In this document: positions 46,471 through 55,673 of the stretch, piece after piece | Layout: every line of letters begins with the position of its first letter | Position numbering within the stretch: position 1 is the stretch's first letter | Assembly (NCBI RefSeq): GCF_020360975.1 | Contig: NW_025408676.1 | Span: 1,116,001-1,180,000 of the forward strand | Length of the DNA: 64,000 bases | DNA from: Hirsutella rhossiliensis | Lineage: Eukaryota > Ascomycota > Sordariomycetes > Hypocreales > Ophiocordycipitaceae | Direction of reading: 5' to 3' | Notes under the pieces: generated by a model | Databases searched by the model: none | What the model was told of the DNA's origin: nothing | Seen by the model: only the letters and a program-made list of their open reading frames with translations | Made by a program: the position numbers and the translations under genes

Positions 46471-47568
46471 ATGAAATCGAACATTGAGCTGATCGACGTA
46501 GTAGACAAGTGTGTTTCCTCCATCGCGCATCATTTGCAAGCGGCCCCTCTCGTCGCAGAGAGAGAGGTGCTGCTGTTCCACCGCTAACGCGGCCCTCGCA
46601 GGTTTCCCTACAGCGAGGTCGCCGCTGGGAACGCCGCCGAGGCAGAGCTGGCGCAGCATGGTCTCTGGTCACTACTGTGGGAAGACGAGCAGGGGCGGTA
46701 TCCCATTGGGTACATGCTAGACCGCGTCGTGCGAGAGCTTGAACAGGTCCCGGTCAGCGTGAGGGGCGACGTGGGCCTGAACCGCACCGACCGGACCGTG
46801 CTGCTGTTCCAGCTGCCGACGGAGCAGGAGCGGAGTCGCGTCGTGGCGGCCCTGGCAGATCACTGGCGCAACAAGGGCACGTTCAAGCTGCTCCGAGGCT
46901 GGCGCGACGAGGTGTGGCCTGTCTACAGTCGCACAGGTGAGCTGCTTTTCAGCATGGAGCGTGCTGCCATGGGGCTGCTGGGCACGATGCGCTACGGCGT
47001 GCACCTGACGGCCTACGTTGTCGACGCCGCTGCACCGCACGGCCTCAAGCTGTGGGTGCCCAAGCGCGCTACTGACAAGTCCACCTTTCCCGGCATGCTG
47101 GACAACACCGTCGCCGGTGGACTGATGACGGGCGAGGACCCCTTTGAGTGCGTCATTCGCGAGGCCGACGAGGAGGCGAGCCTGCCAGACCATCTGGTCC
47201 GCCGCCAGGCTCGCTGCGTCGGCACAGTCACGTACATGTACATCACCGACGAGAAGCAGGTCGGCGAGGGTGGTTTCGTTTACCCCGAGTGCCAATGGGT
47301 CTATGATCTCGAGCTGCCTGCCGATGTGACTCCTCAACCCAAGGACGGGGAAGTCGAAGAGTTTTATCTCTGCGACATAGACGAGGTCAAGGAGGCCCTT
47401 GCCCAAGGCAAATTCAAACACAACTGCGCCCTCGTCGTCCTCGACTTCTTCATTCGCCACGGCATCTTGACCGAGGACAACGAGGCAGAATTTGCCGCCA
47501 TTAGACGCAGGATGCATCGCGAGCTGCCCTTTCCAGGGCCGCACCAGACCAACTGGCATCCGGCCTAG
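46471..47568 (+). CDS. Nudix hydrolase with DUF4743 N-terminal domain
   Basis: Exons 46471-46508 and 46602-47568 give 334 aa. The N-terminal 150 residues resemble the DUF4743 domain found with the Nudix domain in fungal thiamine-diphosphokinase-related proteins (yeast YJR142W, N-terminal half of S. pombe Tnr3). The Nudix box reads GGLMTGEDPFECVIREADEE followed by ASL, so the core RExxEE metal-binding residues are present but the usual Gly two positions later is Ser. YJR142W-type enzymes act on oxidised or damaged thiamine diphosphates; assigning this substrate here is inference. The protein ends soon after the Nudix fold, with no thiamin pyrophosphokinase domain. Convergent with RPB8, with only 92 bases between stop codons. 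Confidence 0.85.
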
Positions 47569-47660
47569 AAGGCGTGGACGATTATGGCCGGCACGGACGC
47601 AAGGGTCGGCGAGGCTGGCTCGGGCCATGGGTAGAAGATGTCTCTTTTCGCGGCAATCCT

Positions 47661-48177
47661 CTATTTCTTGATCAGAAGATAGATGCTATCAACTCGCAGA
47701 GGTGTGAGCTTCTTGACGGGGCCTTGAAGCGACATGAGAAGGCCGCCAAAGGAGATGTATGCATTGCTAGATTTTCGGGCAAGCCTGGTCAGCATGGCAC
47801 TGATTTTGGAGTGGGGGGATGGCGCACATTGTATTGCCATCGTAAGTTTCCTCAAACTTGTAAATCTTGCCGTGACACACGTAGTCGTATAAGTCGGCAA
47901 TGGTGGCGGGCGCATCGCCTCCCTTGCCCACATCGCGCCAGCCCTTGTCGTCTTCTTTGCTCCCGTCGGGCGAGAGCGTCGTGGTGAGCACGACGTGCAG
48001 AGAGTCGGATACGGCGCAAGGGAAGAGCTCGGTGTTGATGTCGAGAATCATGACGGTTTGGGAGTCGCCCGACGTGCAGGAAATGCGAGCGACTCGATCG
48101 TACTTGGACTGGTCATGGTCGGTGATGGTGAAGCGCTCTTCAAAGAGAGTCGCATCGCCGCTGCTGCCCCCAGACAT
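47661..48177 (-). CDS. RPB8: RNA polymerase I, II and III subunit Rpb8 (RPABC3)
   Basis: Common subunit of all three nuclear RNA polymerases. Exons 47828-48177 and 47661-47766 give 151 aa, the family length. Conserved blocks: LFEERFTITDHDQSKYDRVARI, LDINTELFP, DSLHVVLTTTLSPDG, YDYVCHGKIYKFEE, then after the intron SFGGLLMSLQGP and the C-terminal LTPLRVDSIYLLIKK. The donor (GTGCGCC) is weak, but it is the only one that joins GNTI to NAYISFGGLL in frame. Divergent from ELP4 across 307 bases. Confidence 0.94.
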
Positions 48178-48484
48178 GGCGCGGTTGTCGAAGGAGGTAG
48201 GAGACGTGACGAGGGCGAGGCCGAACGCGCAAAAGCTTGCTGCTTTGGACTCGATTTTGCCGTTCTACTATGGTGGGGGAGGGGAGGGTGCTCAAGAAGT
48301 CTTGCAAGCAAGTGAGGGTCGCTGAGTCAGCAGCAGAGACCCTGTTTTAAGGTCTTCTTCGTGGTATTCGTAGTTAAGGATTGTCTTAACTAAAAGAGCC
48401 CGGCGCATGGGTCTGCAGTCTGCACCCGCCCGTGGACCTGTTCATGGAGCTCGCCATCGATGAGACCGAGTAACATGCTGGACA
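48178..48484. promoter_or_regulatory. Compact divergent promoter RPB8/ELP4
   Basis: 307 bases separate the two start codons, so the genes must share a bidirectional promoter. No TATA box is seen. Confidence 0.6.
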
Positions 48485-49690
48485 ATGTCTTTCCGAAAAA
48501 AAAACGCCGTCATTCGGGCTCCAGGCGCGTTGCCTGCTGTGCAGAAGCAAGGCAAGGCAGTGAGCCTCGGCACCCGGCCCTCGCCCTTGGACGGCAGGCC
48601 CACGACTTCGACGGGGACTGCTTCGCTGGATCAACTCCTGGCAGGCCACTGCGGCATACCGCTGGGAACCGCGTTGCTGATTGAGGAGACCGGCACAACC
48701 GACTTTGGGGGAACCTTGCTACGATACTTTGCTGCGGAAGGCTTGGTCCAGGGCCATCATGTCCACTTCCTTGGGCCTGGCGATATGTGTCGGCGCGAGT
48801 TGCCAGGGCTCGCCGACAGGGTGAGCAGGGGCTCTTCAAAGGCAGACGGCAAAAGTGACGCTGCCTCGTCCGACAAGATGAGGATTGCTTGGCGGTATGA
48901 GGCGCTCAGCAACGTGTCCGCTCCTGCCACGGGTATGCCGTCTCTGCCGACAATGCGGGAATCAACACGCGGCTCACAGACGTCCTCTCTAGATGCTCAG
49001 GCCGGGCCAGCTTCACCCGACGATGCCGAACCATTCTGCCACTCGTTCGACCTCACCAAGCGCCTGGAGTCGAGCGCCATTCGAGGCCAGCTTCACAGCC
49101 TCCACGGTAGGGACTTCCAAGGCCATCTAGCGGCACCGCCGTTCAAACCCTTCCTCGATGATGTGGCCGCCAAGCTTGCGAGCTCGCCGCCACTGTCCGT
49201 CCACAGGATACTGGTTCCAAATCTCCTGTCGCCCACGGTGTATGGCTCAGCAGCTTGCCAGCCGCACGAGGTGCTTCAATTCCTGCATGGCCTCCGAAGT
49301 ATACTGCGCCAGTTCCCCGCCAAAGCCACGGCCTTGGCAACGCTGCCCGTGTCGCTTTACCCTCGCACGACTGGCCTCACGAGATGGATGGAGCTGTTGT
49401 CCGACGGCGTCATCGAGCTTGTCTCTCTCCCGCGCCATGCAACAACAAACCACGGGTCCGACCGTGATGGCAACTTTCAGGGCTTGCTGCGGGTCCACAG
49501 CTTGCCGGTATTTCACGAGAGGGGCGGCGGGCTGGCAAACAGCTGCCTCAGAGAAGACAGGTCTTTCAAACTAAGCGCGTCAAACGGCATGGTCATCATG
49601 CCCTTTAGCCTGCCTCCTGTAGGAGATCAAGACTCACAACCCTCTGAAGCACCAGAGTCCAAAGTCCCGAAGCAGTCGCTCGATTTTTAG
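48485..49690 (+). CDS. ELP4: Elongator complex subunit Elp4 (PAXNEB family)
   Basis: Subunit of the RecA-like Elp4-Elp5-Elp6 hexameric ring of Elongator, needed for tRNA wobble-uridine modification. A single exon encodes 401 aa. Conserved landmarks: GTRPSPLDGRPTTSTGTASLD with LLAGHCGIPLGTALLIEETG (start of the RecA-like fold), LGPG, FDLTKRLE, the VHRILVPNLLSPTVYG block, and GLLRVHSLPVF near the C terminus. Two low-complexity Ser-rich insertions (about residues 118-185) are typical of fungal Elp4. No Walker motif is intact, as in the family. Confidence 0.93.
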   Translation: MSFRKKNAVIRAPGALPAVQKQGKAVSLGTRPSPLDGRPTTSTGTASLDQLLAGHCGIPLGTALLIEETGTTDFGGTLLRYFAAEGLVQGHHVHFLGPGDMCRRELPGLADRVSRGSSKADGKSDAASSDKMRIAWRYEALSNVSAPATGMPSLPTMRESTRGSQTSSLDAQAGPASPDDAEPFCHSFDLTKRLESSAIRGQLHSLHGRDFQGHLAAPPFKPFLDDVAAKLASSPPLSVHRILVPNLLSPTVYGSAACQPHEVLQFLHGLRSILRQFPAKATALATLPVSLYPRTTGLTRWMELLSDGVIELVSLPRHATTNHGSDRDGNFQGLLRVHSLPVFHERGGGLANSCLREDRSFKLSASNGMVIMPFSLPPVGDQDSQPSEAPESKVPKQSLDF

Positions 49691-50279
49691 GCCGTGCTAT
49701 ATCGCCAATGGTGTCTATATTGCTTAGATCTTCTTTTTTAAAACAAGGAAATAATCTTGGAAAGTCCGAGTTTTTACCTACGTGCTCTCTTGATACCACA
49801 ACAGCTTCGTTGGACATTAAATTGTTATATTCTCAGCTACTTATCCTTATATCCAGTACTGCTTTTCGTTTTATTGCAAGCGGATCGCAGGCGGTGAATT
49901 TAGTAGCCCTCTTGCAGTATAAAAACACAAGCCACCCTTTCTTTCCCCTGCTGCTCAGTCAAAATTCCCAAGCCCGTTCGTCCCTTTCCGGGAGACGTCC
50001 CGTCTCGGTGGTGAGGACGATGGCATTGCACACATCAATGGTAAGCCTTTGCATTTCCTGCCCGCATCCTTTCAGACGCCTCGCCCCTCCCATGCCGCAG
50101 GGCGCCTGCGTGATTACACATCCTTGAATCTGTCAATCCACTGAAAACTCTGATGAACTTTTCAATTACATACGAAGACGACTTATGACTGCAATGCGCA
50201 CCCTGCTGTTCTCCATTCCGCCCGACTCCCCCTCAAGTCCCAGCATAGTTGCTGACAAGCTCCGTCGACCTCAGAAGCA
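49691..50279. other. Intergenic between ELP4 and SEN34
   Basis: A/T-rich to about 49930, then a moderate-GC SEN34 promoter. No gene supported. Confidence 0.5.
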
Positions 50280-51158
50280 ATGGCCAACTCTCGCATGGAG
50301 ACCCCGGATCTCGCCGTCCGCATCTGCAAGGTGGCCGAGAGATTCCTCATCTTCGAGCCGGAAGCCGCTGCGCTCGTGCGCCGCCAGCACAACATCAGCG
50401 GCACGCTAGTCGGCACCACACCCCAGCAACCCACCCAGAACATCTTCCTCGGCCTGCCCATCGAGCTACGGCCAGAAGAGGCCGATGCCTTGGTTCGGCT
50501 GGGCGTAGCGTACGTTGTAGACATCGCCGCGGCTCATCGGATGGCCCTGTCGTCTCTTTCCGCCGACACGGCGTCGCGGAACTCTTACATGGAGTATTTG
50601 CGTCGGCGAAAGCTGGCAGCACAGCAAGCACTTGCTGAAAGGAATGCGAGGAAAGCCGCAGAGATTGCCGACCGGCTCGGCCGACCTCGGGTTTCCCCGA
50701 CTCAAGCACCCTCTCTCCTCATTGCCAGGGGACCTGGCTGTGGTCCTACCCCAGGCGCGTCGCCTCAACCCCATTCACGCCAGACCGATGCCCACGTAAG
50801 CAGCCTCACCCTGGTCTCTAGCAGTCATCTCATCCCCGGGATCGCCGACCACCAGCGCGGCATATCTGGAACGACAGGGGGGGCTCTCTGCCGCTTCCTC
50901 AAGGCAGGCGGCTACTACACAACTCCTGGTCTTCGATTCGGGGCCCAGTACAGCGTGTATCCCGGTGACCCGCTGCGTTTTCATGCACACTTCATGGCCA
51001 ACCAGTACGAGTGGGATGACGAGATAGCCATTCTTGACGTCGTTAGCGGTGGGAGGCTTGCCACAGCTGTGAAAAAGTCCTTCCTTCTCAGCGGCCAACA
51101 GCCTCCTTCGGATGTAGCTCCAGTTCGAACCTTCAGCATGGAATGGGCTGCCATGTGA
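50280..51158 (+). CDS. SEN34: tRNA-splicing endonuclease subunit Sen34
   Basis: Catalytic subunit that cuts the 3' splice site of intron-containing pre-tRNAs. A single exon encodes 292 aa. The N-terminal domain (VAERFLIFEPEAAALVRRQH, GLPIELRPEEADALV) is followed by a coiled linker. The C-terminal nuclease domain (about 205-292) reads LKAGGYYTTPGLRFGAQYSV then YPGDPLRFHAHF and VKKSFLLS; its Tyr, His and Lys are the expected triad. The segment at 50796-50821 has GT and AG ends but at 26 nt is too short to be an intron. Tail-to-tail with the RING gene, 250 bases apart. Confidence 0.93.
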   Translation: MANSRMETPDLAVRICKVAERFLIFEPEAAALVRRQHNISGTLVGTTPQQPTQNIFLGLPIELRPEEADALVRLGVAYVVDIAAAHRMALSSLSADTASRNSYMEYLRRRKLAAQQALAERNARKAAEIADRLGRPRVSPTQAPSLLIARGPGCGPTPGASPQPHSRQTDAHVSSLTLVSSSHLIPGIADHQRGISGTTGGALCRFLKAGGYYTTPGLRFGAQYSVYPGDPLRFHAHFMANQYEWDDEIAILDVVSGGRLATAVKKSFLLSGQQPPSDVAPVRTFSMEWAAM

Positions 51159-51296
51159 TGGGCTCTTCGGTAATTGCTACCCGGGGCTCACGGCTGCAAC
51201 CGCCGCGAATACACTTGCTCTACCAATATGAGTATATGACTTCCTGCCGGTCGATCCGAGGCTTGGCCCAGGACGAATTTATGTAGGCTCGTCTTC

Positions 51297-51302
51297 AATA
51301 AA
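51297..51302 (+). terminator. AATAAA polyadenylation-type signal after SEN34
   Basis: A canonical AATAAA hexamer about 140 bases past the SEN34 stop, in the 250-base tail-to-tail interval before the convergent RING gene. Confidence 0.45.
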
Positions 51303-51408
51303 TGAAAACAAAGGACAATGACGCATATATTCCACGTTGTCACGTCCATTCATCCTGTTCTATTTACCCTCCCGCCGTCTCCAACCTCTTTACGATGTCG
51401 CGGTTGGG

Positions 51409-54270
51409 TCATGGCACGAAGATTCGGCTGAAGCTCATGACATCTCGCCGACAGCAGACGCACTTGTCAAAGTTGTTCATGGCCAGCGACACACGACAGT
51501 CGTCGCAGAGACTCAGGCAGCGACAGGGCCAGACAATGATGGTGCGTGGTGAGCTCTGGCAGACCACACATGGCGGACTCTCGGCGTACGCCCCGTTGCG
51601 GTCAGGTGCATGCGATCCGGAGTTTGCAAGCGTCCGACGGCGCGACAGCAGAATTTGCTCCAGTAAGCGTTCCTCATCGTCTGGGCCAAGCTTTGTCATG
51701 CGCCCTCCTAGGCCACTGTCGGGATTGAAAGACCCCTGGCCTGGCGTCGTCAAAATTTGAGCTCGCCGGAGTTTCTCTGTTCGCCGATACCCTGCTCTGG
51801 TCACGATCTGATCGCTCTGGAGATGAGCTGCAAGTCTCTGTGCGTCATCTCGATCTTCGCGACTGGTGGGATGTAGCAGCCGAGCAAGATCGCTCATGCC
51901 CAACGGACAGTCGTTGAAAGTCGAGCCGTCGTGACATATGAATGGCGAAGTTCGAGTCGGTGTCCTTTGCCCATCATCGTCAGATTCCCGATCGGGTTGC
52001 TCGTCCCCGATGCCGTCGGTAGTGCTCGTCGTCGATACCACGCTCGTATTGTCCCAGTCATCATCTGCCGAGTGAGGTTTGAAATCGCCGCTAGAGTCAC
52101 TTGAGCCCCACCACCCTCCTTTCAACCAATATCTATACAAATCGAGTTCCAGACTCTCCTCGTCTGCGAACCCGCTGACCAGCCGGAACTCTGCCTCGAC
52201 ATCTATCCCGTCGTTTGTGGGAATGAAGCCAGCTTGGCCGTCTGGGGCAGGTAGCCGCCTGCCGCCGGAGTTATGCCCTGCACCCAGCGCTTGGCTCGAC
52301 TCGTCCTCCGGTTTGGGACGGCGGGCAAGCCAAAGCAGCCACGCCGGCTGGGCTCGAATGCGTAGTTTGCCCAACATCCAAGAGCAAGTCAGGGCGCACA
52401 CTCTTGCAACGAGTTTGCCAATGGTGAAGAGAAACTCCATTGCCATCAACCACCTCGAGCTTCTTTCAGTCGCTCCCGTCCCAAACCGCAGTCCCCGTTC
52501 ACCGCGACTCTTGGGCAGTTTCTGTGCAGCACGCTCCCTGGCGTACCCGTTCGAAGTTGCGACCGAGCCCGTCTTGATGGGTATCAGCCCAATGGTGCCG
52601 GCCTGGTCAGGGCCTGAATTGGGCAGCCCCATTCCGATGCACTGCCGCTGTATCTCCTCAACTTCGCGCAAGCGTGCTTCCTCCAGCCATGTATGGCGCT
52701 GTAGGCTAACTCCGCGGTCCTCGTTCAGGTAGACTGCCTCGCTCGCCATGGTAATTGCTGAGAATCCAGTTCTCAACAGGGCCGTGTAAAAGTCCATCTC
52801 CCGTGTGACGCGGATGTCGGAAAGGGATATGTTGGCTTGCATGTTGCTGTGCGCGTGGGCCAGTCGTTGGCGGAAGCTCGACGGTGGCAAATCTTCTTCA
52901 GTTGACGGCACCAAGGCCGAGAGAAACAGGGCCAGGCCGTAAATGCATAGACACGCTATGATCCCGGCCAGCACGAGAACGTGCGGGACAAACCCAATGA
53001 TGCAGACGGTTGGGAATCTCAGCAATCCGAGGGCAGAGGGGTTTCCAAGTTCAAAGGAGAAGACGCTCCAGACGATACTCGCCATGAAGCAGATCCCCCA
53101 AAGCCCCGTGTTGACAAGGCGAAATCTGGCTTGGAGATCAAAGACGCCCAAGATCTGACTGGTGATGTGAGCCATGGATGACAAGAATGCCACCAACAAA
53201 ACCTCGGGCGCAGCGTTAACCCCCTTCAATACCATTGAGCGGGTCAGCGCAATGGCGCTTCCCAACTCCGACTCGCCTTTACCCGAGGCGCGTGAGGGAT
53301 TCGCAAAAGCTGCCCAGCCTAGCTGATTGCTGACGGCCGCGTCAGCCTCGGCAAAAGCCAACGACTGTTCAAAGAGCGTCATGCCTGTTTCAGAGGCAGG
53401 GGCGCGGCCCTGGACCGCACAGGAGATGGTTTCAAGAAAATGGCTGAGGCAGAAAGTGCCGAATAGCGGCCACAGTTTCGGCAGAGACCCTTGAAGAGGT
53501 TGAGAGCTAGGTTGATCTTGCTGAGGTGTCATACCGACGGCGACGCAAGACTGCTCATCTGTAGCGCCCAGAAGGAGAGTAGAGCTAAGAGTGTTGAGCC
53601 AGGCATTCGGGTGTGAGAACATGAGTTCTGAGCTCTTCTTCTCGTCGCCCCATCGCAATCGAGCAAAATCAGGCGACGTCTGGCATTGTATTGACTGAAG
53701 CAAGCGGTACACTTGCATGACGAGGAGTAGAATCGGGGATAGACGAAGTAGAAGTCTGATGTGCCAGCGAAAGCGTACGCGTCGTCGTGTGGCGGCGAAT
53801 ATGTGAGTGCGGTTTAGGATGATGGCCATTGCAATGCATGACAGAGCCCATTTGCTGGTAGCATAACTAAAGACGCTGCCGAGGCCCCGGGCGCCTTCCA
53901 AGGGCAAAGCAGATGGCTGCATCGGTATATCCTCGCCCGAAGATCCGAGAGAGGGTGCAGCGGAGTCACTGGGTCTCAGGATGTTGTAGGTGTTCGGGTC
54001 GGGAGCGATGGAACGGAGCATTTCTGCCGTGGTGGACGCATAGTGGTGCGAATGCGTATCCAGCGACGCAGATGAGGCCATGTAGGACCCCAGCTTCATG
54101 AATACACGCGGGCCAGCCCGGACAAGCTCTTCAAGGAACGGGGCGTAGCGCGTCACGTTGACCCAGCCCGTCAAGTTGTACCAGCCCGAGGCGCTCGGTG
54201 CCTGCAAACTGGAAGCAGGCGGCGTTGGGGCCAACGAGGCCAGAGTAGGAAAACGGGGATGCTGTTCCAT
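51409..54270 (-). CDS. Multi-pass membrane RING protein, Asi1/Asi3-like E3 ligase
   Basis: Predicted ubiquitin ligase of the inner nuclear or ER membrane. A single exon encodes 953 aa. The luminal-looking N terminus has sequons (NLTGW, NVTRY) and is followed by about five or six hydrophobic segments between residues 150 and 470. A long acidic Ser-rich cytosolic region (about 640-870) follows, with a RING at the extreme C terminus: CVVC, WPCRCLSLCDDC and CVCC. In it the usual His is replaced by Cys. The terminal position and the Cys-rich CRC pattern resemble yeast Asi1/Asi3, which degrade misplaced inner-nuclear-membrane proteins and latent Stp transcription factors. That functional transfer is inference from architecture, not from a strong alignment. 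Confidence 0.78.
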   Translation of the reverse strand: MEQHPRFPTLASLAPTPPASSLQAPSASGWYNLTGWVNVTRYAPFLEELVRAGPRVFMKLGSYMASSASLDTHSHHYASTTAEMLRSIAPDPNTYNILRPSDSAAPSLGSSGEDIPMQPSALPLEGARGLGSVFSYATSKWALSCIAMAIILNRTHIFAATRRRVRFRWHIRLLLRLSPILLLVMQVYRLLQSIQCQTSPDFARLRWGDEKKSSELMFSHPNAWLNTLSSTLLLGATDEQSCVAVGMTPQQDQPSSQPLQGSLPKLWPLFGTFCLSHFLETISCAVQGRAPASETGMTLFEQSLAFAEADAAVSNQLGWAAFANPSRASGKGESELGSAIALTRSMVLKGVNAAPEVLLVAFLSSMAHITSQILGVFDLQARFRLVNTGLWGICFMASIVWSVFSFELGNPSALGLLRFPTVCIIGFVPHVLVLAGIIACLCIYGLALFLSALVPSTEEDLPPSSFRQRLAHAHSNMQANISLSDIRVTREMDFYTALLRTGFSAITMASEAVYLNEDRGVSLQRHTWLEEARLREVEEIQRQCIGMGLPNSGPDQAGTIGLIPIKTGSVATSNGYARERAAQKLPKSRGERGLRFGTGATERSSRWLMAMEFLFTIGKLVARVCALTCSWMLGKLRIRAQPAWLLWLARRPKPEDESSQALGAGHNSGGRRLPAPDGQAGFIPTNDGIDVEAEFRLVSGFADEESLELDLYRYWLKGGWWGSSDSSGDFKPHSADDDWDNTSVVSTTSTTDGIGDEQPDRESDDDGQRTPTRTSPFICHDGSTFNDCPLGMSDLARLLHPTSREDRDDAQRLAAHLQSDQIVTRAGYRRTEKLRRAQILTTPGQGSFNPDSGLGGRMTKLGPDDEERLLEQILLSRRRTLANSGSHAPDRNGAYAESPPCVVCQSSPRTIIVWPCRCLSLCDDCRVSLAMNNFDKCVCCRRDVMSFSRIFVP

Positions 54271-54779
54271 ATCGGGGTGCGTGGAGATGAGCGTCGGCGG
54301 TCAACAGGGTGCGGTGACGAGCGGCCGGCTCTCGAGAGGGTTGGCCTATTGAGCGTATCTCTAGGGTGCGAGAACGGTGACCGGAGGACACGGTCGATGA
54401 CGAGACATTGTCGAGCGTGGCCAGAGTTAGCCGCAGCTGGCCGTTGTTCACCCAGGACAGCTGAGCGACGGGGGAAGAAGGCACCTCTGTCCGGGTTGGT
54501 CGGGAGAAGAAGTCTTAGCAGACGTGTCGTCGCGGCTGGGGGACCCGGCAGGAACGCGGAAGAGCAGGACGGGAATGGTAGTGGGTGGGAGTTTGTCATC
54601 CCCCAGCAGGTACTCTGTACACAGACCAGCACCCCTCAAAAGTCCGCCATTCTAATTAACCACTGGCTCGCTTTTGCGGGGTAATGCTTGCAGATTTCAT
54701 GTGTTTCCGCTTCAAGAAATAGATTCTTGACGCTTAATTGTTCAGACATATCAAAACATTGCGAACAAAAGGGAGTAAA
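54271..54779. other. Upstream region of the RING gene / 3' side of the snoRNA host
   Basis: Promoter and 5' UTR of the minus-strand RING gene. The right part (54650-54779) is A/T-rich and is probably where the snoRNA host transcript ends. No coding gene seen. Confidence 0.5.
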
Positions 54780-55302
54780 GTGTCTCTGATGCTATTTCAT
54801 AATATATTGTCGATTACATGACTTTCCTCTACCAAGCAAATCATCATCAGTCCTGCTGCAAACGTTAGTAAGAGACTAAAGACAGCATTTGTTTAAACAC
54901 ATCACAGAAGCAAGTATCTTGTCAGACTAGCCAGTTTACTCATATGTCCCGGCCGGTCCCTCTTCTAAGCAGGCTCAAAACGAGAAACTCATCAAAGGGG
55001 CACTAAAGTCGAATTACACCGGAACAGCAACTCCACCACTCATCATTGCAAGTAAATGCTCGAGTGCGGAAGAACGACTCGGCCGGAACAAAATTGTTGA
55101 ATGGATATAACTTGAATCATCACATCTTGCCCCAGCACCTCACGAGCAGTGTCCCGTGTTGGGCGTTGCACGTACCTGATGGTGGCGAGGTAAAGTAGTA
55201 GCCGGGGCGAGAGAGTGTTCCTAGTTCTGGGATAACGAGTCAGTAATGTGCCTTTTTCAGCGTATAAGCAACGTAAAATAGGGCGTTGTTGTGCCGTCCT
55301 TT

Positions 55303-55388
55303 GACCATCAGAGATCTTGGTATGGTATAGGTATTCATCACGTGTGTTCAGAAGCAGAACTGAATGTAATGGTTTTCATCATTGAGTC
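55303..55388 (-). ncRNA. C/D-box snoRNA, U38/snR61-like D' guide plus U24-like D guide
   Basis: Located in intron 3 of the host gene. Boxes on the minus strand: C ATGATGA (55382-55376), D' CTGA (55351-55348), C' TGATGA (55340-55335), D CTGA (55311-55308). A terminal stem can form between TGAC just before box C and GTCA just after box D. The guide before D' contains CAGTTCTGC two bases from the box; the guide before D contains ACCAAGATCT directly next to it. As I remember them, these match the 25S rRNA guides of U38/snR61 (2'-O-methyl A) and U24 (2'-O-methyl C). The fifth base upstream of each box pairs with an A and a C respectively, as expected for those families. Length is about 80-86 nt, normal for a double-guide C/D RNA. 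Confidence 0.75.
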
Positions 55389-55593
55389 AGGAGGAAAGTC
55401 GGGGGTTTGCAGGACAGATAAAGAACCAGAGGATCGACTCACAGTCACCTATGCTGGAGCCGAGCACGCCTCGGCTCAAGCAGGCCGTCGACGTTAGTTT
55501 CGTAGCACCGTAGCAGGGTCTGCAAAGCTGGGTCAGTAACGCGGGCTGCGGACACGGGGTATGTGCAAAAGCTCCAGAGACCGCTTCCAGCCA

Positions 55594-55673
55594 GGATATC
55601 AGATGGTAGTGCATGTTTGTTCGAGCGCTCAGGGATCACGGGAACAGTGGAAGGTAGATTATCATCATTTGGG
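55594..55673 (-). ncRNA. Candidate C/D-box snoRNA in intron 2 of the host gene
   Basis: Box C ATGATGA at 55668-55662 and box D CTGA at 55602-55599 on the minus strand, about 70 bases apart, with an internal CTGA (possible D') between them. No convincing terminal stem, and I cannot match either guide to an rRNA segment from memory. It sits in an intron of the same transcript as the stronger candidate. Confidence 0.5.

Noticed and set aside
50796..50821. GT...AG segment inside SEN34 considered as an intron
   Set aside because: Only 26 nt, too short for splicing, and the reading frame is open through it.
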